Numbered from the stretch's first letter, positions 14,133 through 24,031 are shown. The stretch is DNA of 29,661 bases from Sulfolobus sp. SCGC AB-777_G06 (GCA_003086555.1 QEFN01000009.1:1-29661); one strand, 5' to 3'. The notes: a model not told the origin generated them from the letters alone. Program-made: numbers and translations.

Positions 14133-15951
14133 AACGATTTCTCCTATAGTCTTCAAGGATTCTCTTTAGGTCAAGTTTTTCGCTCTCTGCGAGTAACTTT
14201 TCCTTATTAAGTATTTCCAAGTCCCTTAGTGTCTCTTTTTCAACAATTACTTTATCCCTCAAAAATAACTTCACTATAGAATTATCTACTTGTTGACTAT
14301 GAAAATATACTCTTTTTTCGCTAATATCTACCTTCATGTAAGGAGGTAACTGATCGGAACCTACTACCAATAATCTTGAGTTAACCAAACCTTCTATTAT
14401 CTCGAGTAAATTCTTTGTTTCTCTTTCTTTCTCTTCTATCTTATTCCTCATGGTATTTATAAGTTTAATATAGTTCTCTATCTCTAACTTCAACTCGTAA
14501 ATTTTTCTTTCCCTTTGAAGTTCCTTATTATACATCATTTTAATCTCATCAATTCTTCTCTGTAATAACATATTTTGAAATGCCATTTCTCTGATCTTTC
14601 TTTTAAGTCTTTCTATATCCCTCTTTAACTGTACATTCTCTTCCTCAAGAGAGTTCACTTTAGTGTAGTAGTCAGTTTGATGCGGAGTAAAATTAGGTTG
14701 AGAAATTTCGCTTTTGGTGTCTTCTATCTCTTTTTCAATTTCTTTTTCTATACACTCATCCATAGTTTTACCTTCAATAACACATTCCAGTACCCGATCC
14801 TCATCTACGTCTATATCCATTCTCCTTAGTAATCCTCTAGCCTGATTAAGCTTGTGGGAGATCTCATAATATGCCTTCAAAGCAGCTGCTAGAGAATCCC
14901 TTATGTGCGGATCGTCTATTTTCAATCCGTGCTGAGTCGAGAATTTATCGACAATTAACATCTTCTCATCCATGCTGAGCCTCTTGTCTGGAACAAACAA
15001 CTTAGAGTTTAGCATGGCTGAAATTTTCTTTACAGTGTCAGGCACTGGAGTTACGTCAGTTGCTATTAAAACGGGCTTTCCGTATTTTCTTATTATGTCT
15101 ATTACGTCTTCTCTGTCTATATTTCTCCTAGACGTCATAAACAAGGGGTTTCCGTGCAAATCTATTATTGATATCCCTACTTCTATCCCAGGGTCTATGC
15201 CTACTATGATGGGCTTAGTTTCTTTTTTTGTATCTCCAAACTCGATTTTGGATTTATAAACTGGCTTTATCTCAACTCTTAGGTCATGGCCCTTCATTTT
15301 CCTTACGATTCCGTATAAACTCTCTCTGGGCGAATACACCGTAAATACAGCTTTTTCTATCCCGTTCTTACTTCTCTTTATCGAATAATCGTAATCAAAC
15401 CCGTGTGCATCTAGTTGTTCTTTAATTCTTTTAGCTACTCTGAGAATGAGCCCCCTTAAGTTTCTTTTATATCTATTACTGCTCATCCCTCCGGGTCCTA
15501 CAGCCCTGCCTCTGGAAATTATAATCTTTGTCTTATTCTCCCTAATTCTGATGGGGGTCCCTATACCCTTTAGTGCTAGAACAGCTGCTAGATAAGCTGT
15601 TCTTAACGGTGTTGGTTTTCCTTGAACGTCAATTCCAGCTTCTCTTGCTACGTCTCTGATATCTTTGAACATGTCGTTGACGTAAGTAACTTGTATAACT
15701 TCTAGTTTGTCCGGTAAAAGCGATAAGATTTTGACAAGTTTTTTCTCATCGGGTGCTAACTCGTAAACGTTATCTACTGCTATTTTATCTGGTCTTAATT
15801 CCCAAGCTAACCTTAATATTTTCGTGAGAGGAGATGATTCTGCCTTGTATTCTACTTCACCTTTTTCATTTATGATAATCACAGAATATGTGGGAGGCTT
15901 CAAGGAAGACGGGCTTTGGCCTGGCTCAATATCAATTCCCATTACCTTCAT
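14119..15951 (-). CDS. DUF460 protein, RNase H/RuvC-like fold with long coiled coil
   Basis: This is a 610-residue archaeal protein of the DUF460 (COG2433) family. The N-terminal half carries a first nuclease-fold-like unit ([14 protein letters not shown] ... [16 protein letters not shown]). A central unit has [20 protein letters not shown], then [17 protein letters not shown] and [16 protein letters not shown]; these acidic positions resemble a RuvC-type active site. Residues ~425-530 are a strongly charged coiled coil ([20 protein letters not shown]), followed by a small C-terminal domain. Its start overlaps the Rio2 stop (ATGA), and NFACT lies further upstream on the same strand, so a role in ribosome or RNA metabolism is inferred. 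Activity is undescribed to my knowledge. Confidence 0.85.
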   Translation of the reverse strand: MKVMGIDIEPGQSPSSLKPPTYSVIIINEKGEVEYKAESSPLTKILRLAWELRPDKIAVDNVYELAPDEKKLVKILSLLPDKLEVIQVTYVNDMFKDIRDVAREAGIDVQGKPTPLRTAYLAAVLALKGIGTPIRIRENKTKIIISRGRAVGPGGMSSNRYKRNLRGLILRVAKRIKEQLDAHGFDYDYSIKRSKNGIEKAVFTVYSPRESLYGIVRKMKGHDLRVEIKPVYKSKIEFGDTKKETKPIIVGIDPGIEVGISIIDLHGNPLFMTSRRNIDREDVIDIIRKYGKPVLIATDVTPVPDTVKKISAMLNSKLFVPDKRLSMDEKMLIVDKFSTQHGLKIDDPHIRDSLAAALKAYYEISHKLNQARGLLRRMDIDVDEDRVLECVIEGKTMDECIEKEIEKEIEDTKSEISQPNFTPHQTDYYTKVNSLEEENVQLKRDIERLKRKIREMAFQNMLLQRRIDEIKMMYNKELQRERKIYELKLEIENYIKLINTMRNKIEEKERETKNLLEIIEGLVNSRLLVVGSDQLPPYMKVDISEKRVYFHSQQVDNSIVKLFLRDKVIVEKETLRDLEILNKEKLLAESEKLDLKRILEDYRRNRFRTK

Positions 15952-16814
15952 GGTTTCCCCTTTATATAATCTATGACAGCATCTACATCTTTATCTATTT
16001 CATACTTCTTATAAAAATAAGCAAGAATATGATCTACATCTCTTAAGAGTAAGTCCTCGTTCTCGGGGCTTGACCATTGCGGCCAATCGATTACGTAAGC
16101 TGTTCCGTCCTTTACAAGTACATTATATTCACTTAAGTCGCCATGAATCATCTTACATTCATTATACGCTATTCTAATTGTCGACAGTATCTGATCTAGT
16201 ATTTCTTCTGGGTTTGTCAATTCACTCTTGTATAACTCTCTACTTTCCACCAGTTCCATAGTCACGGCGTTATAAGCTCTTCCGTAAGGTTGTGGAACAT
16301 AGCCGTAATTTTTCTTAACACACTCAAGAGCCTGGTATTCCCTTTCTGCGTTTTCCACTGAAATTACCGTCCAGTCTTTATCTTTTTGGATATTTCGGAT
16401 CTTCCTGACGTTCTTGTAACTTCTCTTACCGACCCTGTGGAATTTGACTACAAGCGGTTCGTCGTTAAAGTTATAACCTACGTACACTTCGCTCTCTTTT
16501 CCGACCCCTATTACTATCCCAAGGTTCTTAAGGACTTTCTCCACGTAAAGTTTCTTTATTGCTAATATATCTAGAGCTGTAAAAGTAATTCTGTAACTGT
16601 ACTCACCACTTATTATCTGTTTTGAAAGTAACCTGAGGTTATACAGTCTTAGCAAAACCGGCTGGAGTTCGTTTAACCTTAATCCTGTTTCCTCTACTAA
16701 CTCTGATGTCATAATCCACTCGTGGTTCCTATGGAGAGAATAAATGGTTTTAAGAATTTTATAATCTAAGGGACCTACAAGAGAGGCTCGCTCGGCTAAT
16801 GTTAAAGAAGGCAT
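15948..16814 (-). CDS. rio2: RIO2 family atypical protein kinase
   Basis: Rio2 is an ATPase/kinase needed for late maturation of the small ribosomal subunit. The N-terminal winged-helix domain (LVGPLDYKILKTIYSLHR ... LRLNELQPVLLRLYNLRLLS) defines the Rio2 rather than Rio1 subgroup. The kinase domain has the P-loop GVGKESEVYVG, the lysine strand LVVKFHRVGKRSYKNVRKIR, the hinge MELVESRELY, the catalytic loop IHGDLSEYNVLV and the metal loop VIDWPQW. ATG 16814 (MPSLTLAERA) is taken as start; TTG 16826 adds four residues. It sits 14 to 26 bases after NFACT and overlaps DUF460 by four bases, so translation is likely coupled. Confidence 0.92.
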   Translation of the reverse strand: MPSLTLAERASLVGPLDYKILKTIYSLHRNHEWIMTSELVEETGLRLNELQPVLLRLYNLRLLSKQIISGEYSYRITFTALDILAIKKLYVEKVLKNLGIVIGVGKESEVYVGYNFNDEPLVVKFHRVGKRSYKNVRKIRNIQKDKDWTVISVENAEREYQALECVKKNYGYVPQPYGRAYNAVTMELVESRELYKSELTNPEEILDQILSTIRIAYNECKMIHGDLSEYNVLVKDGTAYVIDWPQWSSPENEDLLLRDVDHILAYFYKKYEIDKDVDAVIDYIKGKP

Positions 16815-16840
16815 AACTGGTAACAATAAATATTATGTCT

Positions 16841-18613
16841 TCACGCTTTAATTTTTTTTATAAGAAGCTTTGACTTACCAGGTATTTCTCTGATAATGTC
16901 CTCTTTTAAAGCTCTAAGACCTTTAATACCGAACTTTTCGTAGAAGTACTTTATTATCTTATCAGCTAGTTTAGAAGGATCGTCGTCACCTGGAGAAATT
17001 ACAACGTAAGTGTCCGTCTTCGAAGATACATTATCGATGTTTCCTGTCATAACTTTTAAACCTTCTTCGCTCTTTATCAAGCCTATAGCAAGTTGTAATC
17101 TAACGTTCTTTATATAGTTCTTTTTACCGTAGATCATGAAGGATCCTTTCTTAAGGTACTCACCACTTGGCGGGGTCTTGCTAACTTGTTCCCCGTATAC
17201 CCAAAAAACGTCTACGGCAGCCATACCAGCCTTCCAAGCTTTAGAGTAGCAAGCCGAAATTGTGGCAGCATCAAGTAAGTCCTCCTCTTTGGGCTCTTTA
17301 CCATTCGTTTTCAGAACAGTGGCAGCAGCTCCTTGAATGTCAGAGTGGAAAAAGATATCTTTGTCCTCTAACAGTTTTCTGACTATACTTTCGTTCTGAT
17401 CGATGTCTCTTCCGGCAATTACTATAAAACCATTCCTTGTTATAGTCCAATGGTATTTTTCGTACCATTCCTTCTTCCTTGAGGCTACAATTATCTCTTC
17501 CTTCCTTTCAAGGATTTGATTTTCCAGATCTCGCATTTTTCTTTGTAAATCCTCTAAAACTTCCCTTGCTCTCTTAGCTTTTTCCACGTATTCCTTAGCC
17601 ATGTCGAAATATTTGGAAGAATTCTTATAGACTGAGAGACTAGGATCCAGTTCCACTTCTATTCCATTAATGGTGGTCTTGAAGGGATTTCGCTTACCCG
17701 ACTGACCAAGAAGGGAGTTAACCGTCTCATAGTTAGCCACTATAATTTGTGCAATGCTTCTTACCTCTTCAGCTTTTTTCTCATAGTCCTCTATTTGCCT
17801 TTTAGTTTCCTCTATTGTTTTTTCTAACTTTTTCCTTTCTTCCTCAAGTTTTTTGTCTATTTCACTCTTTATTAACGATCTTTCCTCTGCTGTAAAAAAT
17901 TCATCCAATGCGTCATTATAACTTTCCATCTCAATACAACCTTCAATTTTTACCGGGAGCACAGTAGTGTCCTTAATTAAACACTTATCGAAATTACCGC
18001 TTGATATCTTCCTCAATAATTCCTCAATCTTTTTCTTGGCTTCCTCCAGCTCTTGTTCATTGGTTGCGTATAATTTCAGAGCTTCAGCGAGTTCTTGAGG
18101 TATTCCCAAGATCCTGCTTAGGTTACCTTTCTTAAGTAGTTTGTCTATCTCTTCCTTAGTCGGAGGATTTAAGGGTGGAGGAGGGGTATAAGTTAGACCT
18201 AATTTTATAGTTCTGTCTTTAAATTCTTTGTACTCGGTAGAGAACAATATCCTGTTATTCTCATCTGTAATCACCATGAGACCTCTCGGGAGTAATTCTA
18301 AGTAGATGATTTTCTCTAATGCAAGTATCTTTATAATCCTTTCCGTTCCTAAGATCGAGGTATCTTTTATTATTCTATCTCTAAGAAGCTCACGTAACAC
18401 CGTGACTTCGGCAGTCGAGTCTTTTTGCCTTTCATATTTCGTGAAGTGAATTCTCTTACCCGGCTCCAAGACTAAGTTCTTATATTCCCCCCTACAATAT
18501 AGCTTAAGTAAGTAGGCTGAAAGCCCTTCGATTTTGAATATGTTGTCTATTCTACACCCTTCAAGTTTATTCTTGTTTTCTGTGTACCACGCCAGTAGAT
18601 CAATGTAAGACAT
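16841..18613 (-). CDS. NFACT family protein (archaeal Rqc2/NEMF homologue)
   Basis: NFACT proteins bind large ribosomal subunits carrying stalled nascent chains and, in Rqc2/RqcH, recruit tRNA for C-terminal tailing. The ~590-residue protein has an NFACT-N domain (MSYIDLLAWYTENKNKLEG; NLVLEPGKRIHFTKYERQ), an HhH-like stretch around residues 160-190, a long coiled coil (KKLEEERKKLEKTIEETKRQ and another before ~385), then the NFACT-R domain with GFIVIAGRDIDQNE and DIFFHSDIQGAAATVLK, and a short basic C-terminus. I take ATG 18613; TTG 18631 in frame is less likely because a TATA-like TAAAATAG lies about 24 bases before the ATG. It is first gene of the operon with Rio2 and DUF460. Confidence 0.9.
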   Translation of the reverse strand: MSYIDLLAWYTENKNKLEGCRIDNIFKIEGLSAYLLKLYCRGEYKNLVLEPGKRIHFTKYERQKDSTAEVTVLRELLRDRIIKDTSILGTERIIKILALEKIIYLELLPRGLMVITDENNRILFSTEYKEFKDRTIKLGLTYTPPPPLNPPTKEEIDKLLKKGNLSRILGIPQELAEALKLYATNEQELEEAKKKIEELLRKISSGNFDKCLIKDTTVLPVKIEGCIEMESYNDALDEFFTAEERSLIKSEIDKKLEEERKKLEKTIEETKRQIEDYEKKAEEVRSIAQIIVANYETVNSLLGQSGKRNPFKTTINGIEVELDPSLSVYKNSSKYFDMAKEYVEKAKRAREVLEDLQRKMRDLENQILERKEEIIVASRKKEWYEKYHWTITRNGFIVIAGRDIDQNESIVRKLLEDKDIFFHSDIQGAAATVLKTNGKEPKEEDLLDAATISACYSKAWKAGMAAVDVFWVYGEQVSKTPPSGEYLKKGSFMIYGKKNYIKNVRLQLAIGLIKSEEGLKVMTGNIDNVSSKTDTYVVISPGDDDPSKLADKIIKYFYEKFGIKGLRALKEDIIREIPGKSKLLIKKIKA

Positions 18614-18662
18614 GCTCGTTTTTCTATTCAACTATTTTACCCCCTATAGTCTATTAATTACC

Positions 18663-18914
18663 GTGGAGAAGGAAGATAAAATCTTGGTGCTCAGAGGGAT
18701 TATGGGAGTAGTGAGCGGTGTTCTTTCATTCATCTTACTGAATAACGAGGTAATAGCACTTCTGATTCCGTTAATTACATATGCGTTATCCGTTGGGATA
18801 GTCTATGGTACTATAAGGGGTTTTAACCTTACCAAGTGGGATTTACTAGGTAGAGGTGTTTCAATATTATTGGCGTCGTGGCTTTTAATATTTGTAATAC
18901 TGTATAATGTTTAA
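18663..18914 (+). CDS. Small three-helix membrane protein, EMC6-like
   Basis: An 83-residue membrane protein with three hydrophobic helices: RGIMGVVSGVLSFILL, IALLIPLITYALSVGIVYG and SILLASWLLIFVILYNV. The pattern of an N-terminal charged helix, R..G...G..S in the first membrane helix and W...F...Y at the end resembles EMC6 of the eukaryotic ER membrane complex and its archaeal relatives. EMC6 works with EMC3 in membrane-protein insertion. GTG 18663 (MEKEDKILVL) is chosen since an upstream extension to 18612 would overlap the divergent NFACT start region. Its TAA overlaps the next ATG (TAATG), so it is translationally coupled to the Mut7-C gene. The assignment is by pattern only. Confidence 0.55.
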   Translation: MEKEDKILVLRGIMGVVSGVLSFILLNNEVIALLIPLITYALSVGIVYGTIRGFNLTKWDLLGRGVSILLASWLLIFVILYNV

Positions 18915-19390
18915 TGCAAACTCAGAAATTCGTAGTAGATGCAATGCTGGGCAAGCTAGCAAGGTGGCTGAGGATATTAGGTTACGACACTGCCTACAAT
19001 AATAACTTTGAAGACTGGAAAATTTTGAAGATTGCTTCTGATGAGAATAGAATAATTATAACGAGAGATAGAGGGTTATGTGTAAGAGCTAGGAAGAGGG
19101 GGCTAGAGTGTTTTTATGTTATCCCCGGTCTGAAAATTGAAGAAATTTTAGCTAAATTATCTTCTAAATACTCTATAGATTTGAATATTGTAGATCCTAA
19201 TTTTTCAAGGTGCTCCGTGTGTAACGGTGTGCTGAAGAAGGTTAATGACAATTTGTGGGAGTGCACTAGGTGTCATAAAAAGTATTGGAAGGGTTCTCAT
19301 TGGAGAACTATAGAGAGCACTCTTATTAGAGCGAGAGCAATATTAAAGAATAATGAGTCTCGACAGCAGTCAATTAGTTACGATCAATGA
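18914..19390 (+). CDS. Mut7-C family PIN-fold RNase with zinc ribbon
   Basis: The N-terminal part matches the Mut7-C (COG1656) PIN-like fold: [20 protein letters not shown] with the first aspartate and the LG.LA..LR.LG hallmark, then [18 protein letters not shown], where TRD supplies further acids. The C-terminal part is a four-cysteine zinc ribbon, [11 protein letters not shown] and [11 protein letters not shown], followed by a short basic segment. The 158-residue length is typical. Related PIN domains are metal-dependent RNases, so an RNA-cleaving role is expected. It overlaps the EMC6-like gene upstream and the AMMECR1 gene downstream (38 bases), so the three form one operon. Confidence 0.85.
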   Translation: MQTQKFVVDAMLGKLARWLRILGYDTAYNNNFEDWKILKIASDENRIIITRDRGLCVRARKRGLECFYVIPGLKIEEILAKLSSKYSIDLNIVDPNFSRCSVCNGVLKKVNDNLWECTRCHKKYWKGSHWRTIESTLIRARAILKNNESRQQSISYDQ

Positions 19391-20039
19391 TCTCACTGAA
19401 GATTTAGGCAAGAAATTAGTAAAGATTGCAAGACAGTCAATTGAAGTCGAGTTAGGGTTAAGGAGAAAGATTGATGAGTCTCTTTACGACCCCGTCCTAG
19501 ATAAAAGAGGATTAGCTTTTGTTACACTTGAAAAAGAAACCGGTTCAACTACATCTCTTAGAGGGTGTATAGGTTATGTTGAGGCTGTGGCACCACTTAG
19601 CCAGATAGTAAGTAAGGCTGCAATTGGTGCTGCGTTTTCTGACCCCAGGTTTCCTCCTTTAGCTAAGCACGAGATCGATGAGATTATAATAGAGGTAACA
19701 GTTCTGACAAAACCTGAGGAGATTACAACAAGTAATAGGAAAGACCTCGTGAATCAAGTTAAAGTAGGAGAAGACGGATTGATTGTCGAGTACGGGATAA
19801 TATATAGCGGTCTATTGTTGCCTCAAGTTCCTATGGAATATTGCTGGGACTCTGAGACCTTCCTAGCCGAAACTTGTATCAAAGCAGGATTAGACCCTGA
19901 TTGCTGGTTAAATTCAAAAGTAAAAGTTAAGAAATTCCAAGGTATTATTTTCAGAGAGACGAGTCCTAATTCAGAAAATATCCTTGTTCTAAAGCCCAAC
20001 CAAATTAAATGCAAAAAAGAGGAAATTTTGAATTTATAG
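19353..20039 (+). CDS. AMMECR1 domain protein
   Basis: A 228-residue protein of the AMMECR1 family (PF01871), present in archaea, bacteria and eukaryotes but of uncertain function. Hallmarks are [17 protein letters not shown] (the LRGCIG motif), [16 protein letters not shown] and [12 protein letters not shown] in the first subdomain, and [20 protein letters not shown] and LDPDCWL in the second. The C-terminal ~20 residues ([15 protein letters not shown]) lie outside the family core. ATG 19353 lies inside the end of the Mut7-C frame, giving a 38-base out-of-frame overlap, so expression is probably coupled. The conserved Cys/Arg/Glu cluster has led others to suggest an enzymatic role, but none is established. 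Confidence 0.9.
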   Translation: MSLDSSQLVTINDLTEDLGKKLVKIARQSIEVELGLRRKIDESLYDPVLDKRGLAFVTLEKETGSTTSLRGCIGYVEAVAPLSQIVSKAAIGAAFSDPRFPPLAKHEIDEIIIEVTVLTKPEEITTSNRKDLVNQVKVGEDGLIVEYGIIYSGLLLPQVPMEYCWDSETFLAETCIKAGLDPDCWLNSKVKVKKFQGIIFRETSPNSENILVLKPNQIKCKKEEILNL

Positions 20040-20045
20040 TAGTTA

Positions 20046-20071
20046 CTTTTTTATTCGGCGAAGCGAAAAAA
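20046..20071 (+). terminator. Imperfect T-rich hairpin between the AMMECR1 and PDO genes
   Basis: CTTTTTT with ATTCG on the left can pair, with a bulge, with CGAAAAAAG on the right around the loop GCGAAG. It lies directly after the AMMECR1 stop and could help end or process that transcript. Evidence is weak. Confidence 0.25.
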
Positions 20072-20081
20072 GATTAGTAGC

Positions 20082-20795
20082 GTGGTTAGGATGGAGGAAG
20101 AATTTGCAGAACTTTTTACAGACGAAGTTAAACAAGCTTTACAAGATGCTTTAAAAGACATGAAAAACCCTGTTGATGTATACGTATTTATAAACTCTCT
20201 AGATGAACATTGCCACTATTGTGATGTTACGAAAAGATTTTTAGAATTCATGAGTGCCGCTGCTCCTAAAAAGGATGGTAAAAGCTTATTACAGATTCAT
20301 GTGGTAGACAAAGCTAACCAGAATGACTTACAAGTTTTCAAAGAGTTTAATATTGAGAGAGTTCCAACTGTTGCCTTTGTTAAAGGCTATATAAGATGGA
20401 CTGGCGCTCCCTTAGGAGAAGAGATAAGAGCACTAGTTGAGACTGCTGTAAGGCTTTCATTAAACGAAAGTGGATTAAGTCAAGAGACAATTAATGCAAT
20501 AAAAGAGAAGCTGAACGGATTTGTGAAGATCGAGACGGTGGTTACTCCCTCATGTCCTTATTGTCCTTACGCTGCTTTAATGGCTCATATGGTAGCTTAC
20601 GAAGCTTGTAAAGCTGGTAAGTGTAATGTACTATCAGATGTGGTAGAGGCATACGAGAACCAAGACATAGCCGAGAAATATCAAGTAATGTCAGTGCCTT
20701 CTGTAGCTATAAACGGCTCTGTTGAATTCATAGGAGTTCCCACCGAAGAGAATTTCATAGCTTCAATCCTTGAGAAGCAGAATCAGAAAGCGTAA
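20082..20795 (+). CDS. pdo: Protein disulfide oxidoreductase (PDO, glutaredoxin-like, two thioredoxin folds)
   Basis: PDO forms and shuffles intracellular disulfides, which are common in hyperthermophilic Crenarchaeota. The 237-residue protein has two tandem thioredoxin-fold units, each with a CxxC: HCHYCDV in the N-terminal unit and SCPYCPYAAL in the C-terminal unit. Each is followed by its cis-proline loop (ERVPTVAFVKG and MSVPSVAINGS). GTG 20082 (MVRMEEEF) is used; ATG 20091 is also possible. No signal peptide is present, so it is cytoplasmic. The neighbouring dcd, ligase and flavoprotein genes recall the order I remember around the Sulfolobus PDO gene. Confidence 0.93.
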   Translation: MVRMEEEFAELFTDEVKQALQDALKDMKNPVDVYVFINSLDEHCHYCDVTKRFLEFMSAAAPKKDGKSLLQIHVVDKANQNDLQVFKEFNIERVPTVAFVKGYIRWTGAPLGEEIRALVETAVRLSLNESGLSQETINAIKEKLNGFVKIETVVTPSCPYCPYAALMAHMVAYEACKAGKCNVLSDVVEAYENQDIAEKYQVMSVPSVAINGSVEFIGVPTEENFIASILEKQNQKA

Positions 20796-20846
20796 TCTCA
20801 AGTTTAAGGAAAGTAGTTTTTTAATAACGCATGACTTATTTTATTT

Positions 20847-21551
20847 GTGAAAATTATTTCAATTAAGCTTACTGATGAAGAGTACAAGGAATTAGAAGAA
20901 AAAGCAAGACAAGAGGGTTATGTTCTACTTTCGGAGTACGTAAGGAGTGTTTTGTTCGGAAGGCAAACCCCAATTCAAAATCAGATTAATGTTGACGTGA
21001 ATAACCCCGAGATAGTGAATCAGATTGTTACAAAATTAGAGAGAAAAATAACGGATTATATAAATCCTTTTACAGCACAAATAGAGGAAATAAAGAGGAA
21101 AATTGCGGATCTTACCGAAAAAATTGAAGAGTTAGAAAGTAGTAAAAAGAGTGCTGAAAAGACTGAAAAGAGTGAAGAGAAAAAACAGATCAAGGTTGAA
21201 GCGAAGAAAGAGCAACCGCAACTTAAGAAGACAGCTATTGAAAGGTTACAAGAAGAAGGTATATTATTTGAGTCGGAACTTAAGGCATTAAGAGATCCTA
21301 CAGCTTTCTTCAATAAACTTGAGAGAGAAGGAGCTAAAATAATGTACTTAGAATCCGAAAGAATAGCTATGAGTCAAGATTTTTACAACAAATTTATTGA
21401 AGATATTTCATCGATAGATACATCTGATCCTGAAGAGGCTGCAAGTAAGCTTGAACCTAAAGAGGCAAAACTATTTAGGAAATTGGCAAAAGAAGCACTG
21501 GTAATATATGACGCTAACTCTAAAGGATGGAAACTAGCAGCTCAACTGTGA
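20847..21551 (+). CDS. Ribbon-helix-helix protein with coiled coil and C-terminal helical domain
   Basis: Residues 1-38 form a ribbon-helix-helix (CopG/Arc-type) motif: [17 protein letters not shown], then [16 protein letters not shown]. Residues ~55-100 are a heptad-rich coiled coil ([19 protein letters not shown] type), and ~100-130 is a Lys/Glu-rich linker. Residues ~130-234 are a helical domain ([20 protein letters not shown] ... [19 protein letters not shown]) that may be winged-helix-like. A DNA-binding N-terminus on a long dimeric stalk suggests a chromosome-associated or regulatory protein; its role is unknown to me. GTG 20847 is chosen because a TATA-like TTTTTTAATAA lies about 26 bases before it. 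It converges on dcd with a 10-base overlap. Confidence 0.75.
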   Translation: MKIISIKLTDEEYKELEEKARQEGYVLLSEYVRSVLFGRQTPIQNQINVDVNNPEIVNQIVTKLERKITDYINPFTAQIEEIKRKIADLTEKIEELESSKKSAEKTEKSEEKKQIKVEAKKEQPQLKKTAIERLQEEGILFESELKALRDPTAFFNKLEREGAKIMYLESERIAMSQDFYNKFIEDISSIDTSDPEEAASKLEPKEAKLFRKLAKEALVIYDANSKGWKLAAQL

Positions 21552-22075
21552 TTTTTGTTCGTAAACCGTGGAACTGTAACTCCTCTTTGTCCTTGATATT
21601 TTCCTTGGTATGGGTTCTCTACTGGTGTTAAAGTTTTAGCAAAAATAAGGTGGAGGAACCTTATCCCTTTTTTCAGTTTTACGGGGAATGATGAGCCTAC
21701 TACTTCTATCGTAATCTGACCTTCAAACCCTGCATCTACAATCGTTGGAGGGATGAAGAGACCTAGTCTAGCAAAAGACGACCTTAAGTTGACAAAAGCC
21801 ATTACATCATTGGGTAACTTAACTAATTCTTCCGTTGTGAGTAATACGTGTTCATATGGGCGTATTATAAACTCTTCTCCTTTCTCCACATGGAAAAGAG
21901 AGTAATCGGGATTGTCCGGGTCGAATACTTTGTCTTGCGTTTCTTCAAACCTAGCTATTTCCTCACCGATACGTAGGTCTATTCCGTTTTCTCTAACACT
22001 GTCCTCTCTTAATGGATCTATTACGATCCACCCTTTTTCAAGGTAGTATTTCAAGTCACGATCTCCAAGAATCAT
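21542..22075 (-). CDS. dcd: dCTP deaminase
   Basis: It deaminates dCTP to dUTP, feeding thymidylate synthesis and limiting dCTP. The 177-residue protein is of family length. Motifs are [16 protein letters not shown] at the N-terminus, [13 protein letters not shown], the substrate loop [12 protein letters not shown], the catalytic region [15 protein letters not shown] (with the general-base Glu) and the C-terminal [14 protein letters not shown] bifunctional dCTP deaminase/dUTPase cannot be excluded from sequence alone. Start ATG 22075 is preceded by the palindrome at 22089-22100. It is divergent from DNA ligase and overlaps the ribbon-helix-helix gene at its 3' end. Confidence 0.92.
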   Translation of the reverse strand: MILGDRDLKYYLEKGWIVIDPLREDSVRENGIDLRIGEEIARFEETQDKVFDPDNPDYSLFHVEKGEEFIIRPYEHVLLTTEELVKLPNDVMAFVNLRSSFARLGLFIPPTIVDAGFEGQITIEVVGSSFPVKLKKGIRFLHLIFAKTLTPVENPYQGKYQGQRGVTVPRFTNKNHS

Positions 22076-22088
22076 GCTACCTTAATAT

Positions 22089-22100
22089 TTTGTATACAAA
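22089..22100. promoter_or_regulatory. Perfect 12-bp palindrome at the dcd promoter
   Basis: TTTGTATACAAA is a perfect palindrome 14 to 25 bases before the dcd start, where the TATA box is expected on the minus strand. It may be the core promoter, an operator for a dimeric regulator, or both. Confidence 0.45.
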
Positions 22101-22217
22101 CACTATTTAAGGAAAAGGTTACTTGAATAAGAGGTCAGGGTAACTCTGATTCGTCATATCTCGGTCTTGCCAGATTTCATCATCCTTATTACACTTTTTG
22201 ATCAACATATTAAAGTG

Positions 22218-24023
22218 ATGGAGTTTAAACTAATCGCTGAATATTTTGATAAACTCGAGAGAATATCATCAAGGATACAAATAACTTCATTGTTGACTGA
22301 CTTGTTTAAGAAATCCGATAAGGATGTAATAGATAAAGTGATTTATATAATTCAGGGAAAACTATGGCCTGACTTTTTTGGTTATCCTGAAATAGGTCTC
22401 GGAGAAAAGTTAATGATAAAGGCTTTATCCATAGGGATTAACGTCAAGGAGGATACAATCGACGCCGAACTTAAAAAGGTAGGTGACTTGGGTGAAGTAG
22501 CCTATAGGCTGAAAAAGTCAGGCAGCGGAACTACAATCTTGACATTCTTAGGTGCTTCGTCATCTTCTCCCCTAACCGTTGAGGAAGTATATAACTCTCT
22601 AAGTAAGATTGCTCTGGCTGAGGGCGAAGGAAGCAGGGATGTAAAAATCCGCTCCCTAGCTGGTTTATTAAAGAAGGCTGATCCCCTAGAAGCGAAATAC
22701 ATTATAAGGTTTATAGATGGGAGAATGAGAGTTGGTATAGGAGACGCCACAATTATGGACGCTCTCGCTAACGCCTATGGAGGAGGTCCTCACGCACGTC
22801 CAATAATTGAAAGGGCTTATAATCTAAGGGCAGATCTTGGTAACATAGCTAAAATAGTAGCTTCGGAGGGTATTGAAGCGTTAAAGAATCTAAAGCCTGA
22901 AGTAGGAATACCCATAAGACCGATGTTAGCAGAAAGGCTTAACGACCCGGTTGAAATATTATCAAAAGTCGGAGGTCAAGCGTTAGTAGATTATAAATAT
23001 GACGGGGAAAGGGCTCAAATTCACAAGAAAGGTAATGAGGTTTATATATTCTCAAGAAGGCTCGAAAATATTACTAAGCAATATCCCGACGTAAGAGATT
23101 ATGTTAAAGACTATATCAATGCAGATGAGGTGATAATTGAAGGCGAGATAGTGGCTGTAGACAAAGAAAGTGGAGACATTTTACCTTTCCAGGAGTTAAT
23201 GCATAGGAAGAGAAAAAACGATATACACGAGGCGGTTGAGGAATACCCAGTAAATGTCTACCTTTTCGACTTAATGTATTATAACGGAGAGGATTATACT
23301 TTGAAACCTTTGCCAGAGAGGAGAAAGAAGCTCGAAGAAATAATAAAGCCCAACGACAAGTTGCACATTGCTCACCATATATTTACCGATGACGTCGAAA
23401 AGCTGAAAGAGTACTTCTATCAGGCTATCTCAGAAGGCGCAGAAGGAATAATGGTGAAGGCTGTAGGTAAAGACTCAATATATCAGGCTGGAGCTAGGGG
23501 ATTCTTGTGGATAAAACTCAAGAGAGACTATCAGAGTGAGATGGCTGACAGCGTTGACTTAGTAGTTGTTGGTGCTTTTTACGGGAGGGGTAAGAGGGGA
23601 GGAAAGTTAAGCTCACTATTAATGGCAGCTTACGACCCTGAGACTGACACATTTTATACAGTATGTAAAGTAGCCTCGGGTTTCAGCGATGCAGAACTGG
23701 ATGAGCTACAAAAGAAACTTATGGAGATCAAAATAGACTCCAAAGACCCGAGAGTAGAGTCAGAGATGGAACCAGATATATGGGTCCGACCAAAGTATGT
23801 GGCTGAGGTGATAGGTGCGGAGATAACTCTTTCCCCGCAACATACCTGCTGTAAGGGGCAAGTAAGCAAGGAAGCAGGACTCTCAATAAGATTCCCCAGG
23901 TTTATAAGGTGGAGGGATGATAAGAGCGTGGAAGAAGCTACCACACCACAAGAGATCTTAGAGATGTATAAGTTGAAGCTCAAGAAAAAAGAGGATTCAA
24001 GCGGAGAAACGGAACCTTCCTAA
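22218..24023 (+). CDS. lig: ATP-dependent DNA ligase
   Basis: It seals nicks in DNA during replication and repair. Taking ATG 22218 ([13 protein letters not shown]) gives 601 residues, the length of the well-known Sulfolobus enzyme; the frame upstream to 22167 is not needed. Domains in order are an all-helical DNA-binding domain (1-~230), the nucleotidyltransferase domain with [13 protein letters not shown] (adenylated Lys 260) and [17 protein letters not shown] and LWIKLKRDY motifs, and an OB-fold domain (~430 on) with [16 protein letters not shown] and [17 protein letters not shown] charged tail follows. It is expected to bind PCNA. The MBL nuclease gene follows after 36 bases with its own TATA-like box. 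Confidence 0.96.
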   Translation: MEFKLIAEYFDKLERISSRIQITSLLTDLFKKSDKDVIDKVIYIIQGKLWPDFFGYPEIGLGEKLMIKALSIGINVKEDTIDAELKKVGDLGEVAYRLKKSGSGTTILTFLGASSSSPLTVEEVYNSLSKIALAEGEGSRDVKIRSLAGLLKKADPLEAKYIIRFIDGRMRVGIGDATIMDALANAYGGGPHARPIIERAYNLRADLGNIAKIVASEGIEALKNLKPEVGIPIRPMLAERLNDPVEILSKVGGQALVDYKYDGERAQIHKKGNEVYIFSRRLENITKQYPDVRDYVKDYINADEVIIEGEIVAVDKESGDILPFQELMHRKRKNDIHEAVEEYPVNVYLFDLMYYNGEDYTLKPLPERRKKLEEIIKPNDKLHIAHHIFTDDVEKLKEYFYQAISEGAEGIMVKAVGKDSIYQAGARGFLWIKLKRDYQSEMADSVDLVVVGAFYGRGKRGGKLSSLLMAAYDPETDTFYTVCKVASGFSDAELDELQKKLMEIKIDSKDPRVESEMEPDIWVRPKYVAEVIGAEITLSPQHTCCKGQVSKEAGLSIRFPRFIRWRDDKSVEEATTPQEILEMYKLKLKKKEDSSGETEPS

Positions 24024-24031
24024 TCAAAATT

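Noticed and set aside
21056..21313. Ser/Phe-rich frame opposite the coiled-coil gene
   Set aside because: Antisense shadow of a Lys/Glu-rich coiled coil; such shadows are always Ser/Phe/Leu-rich.
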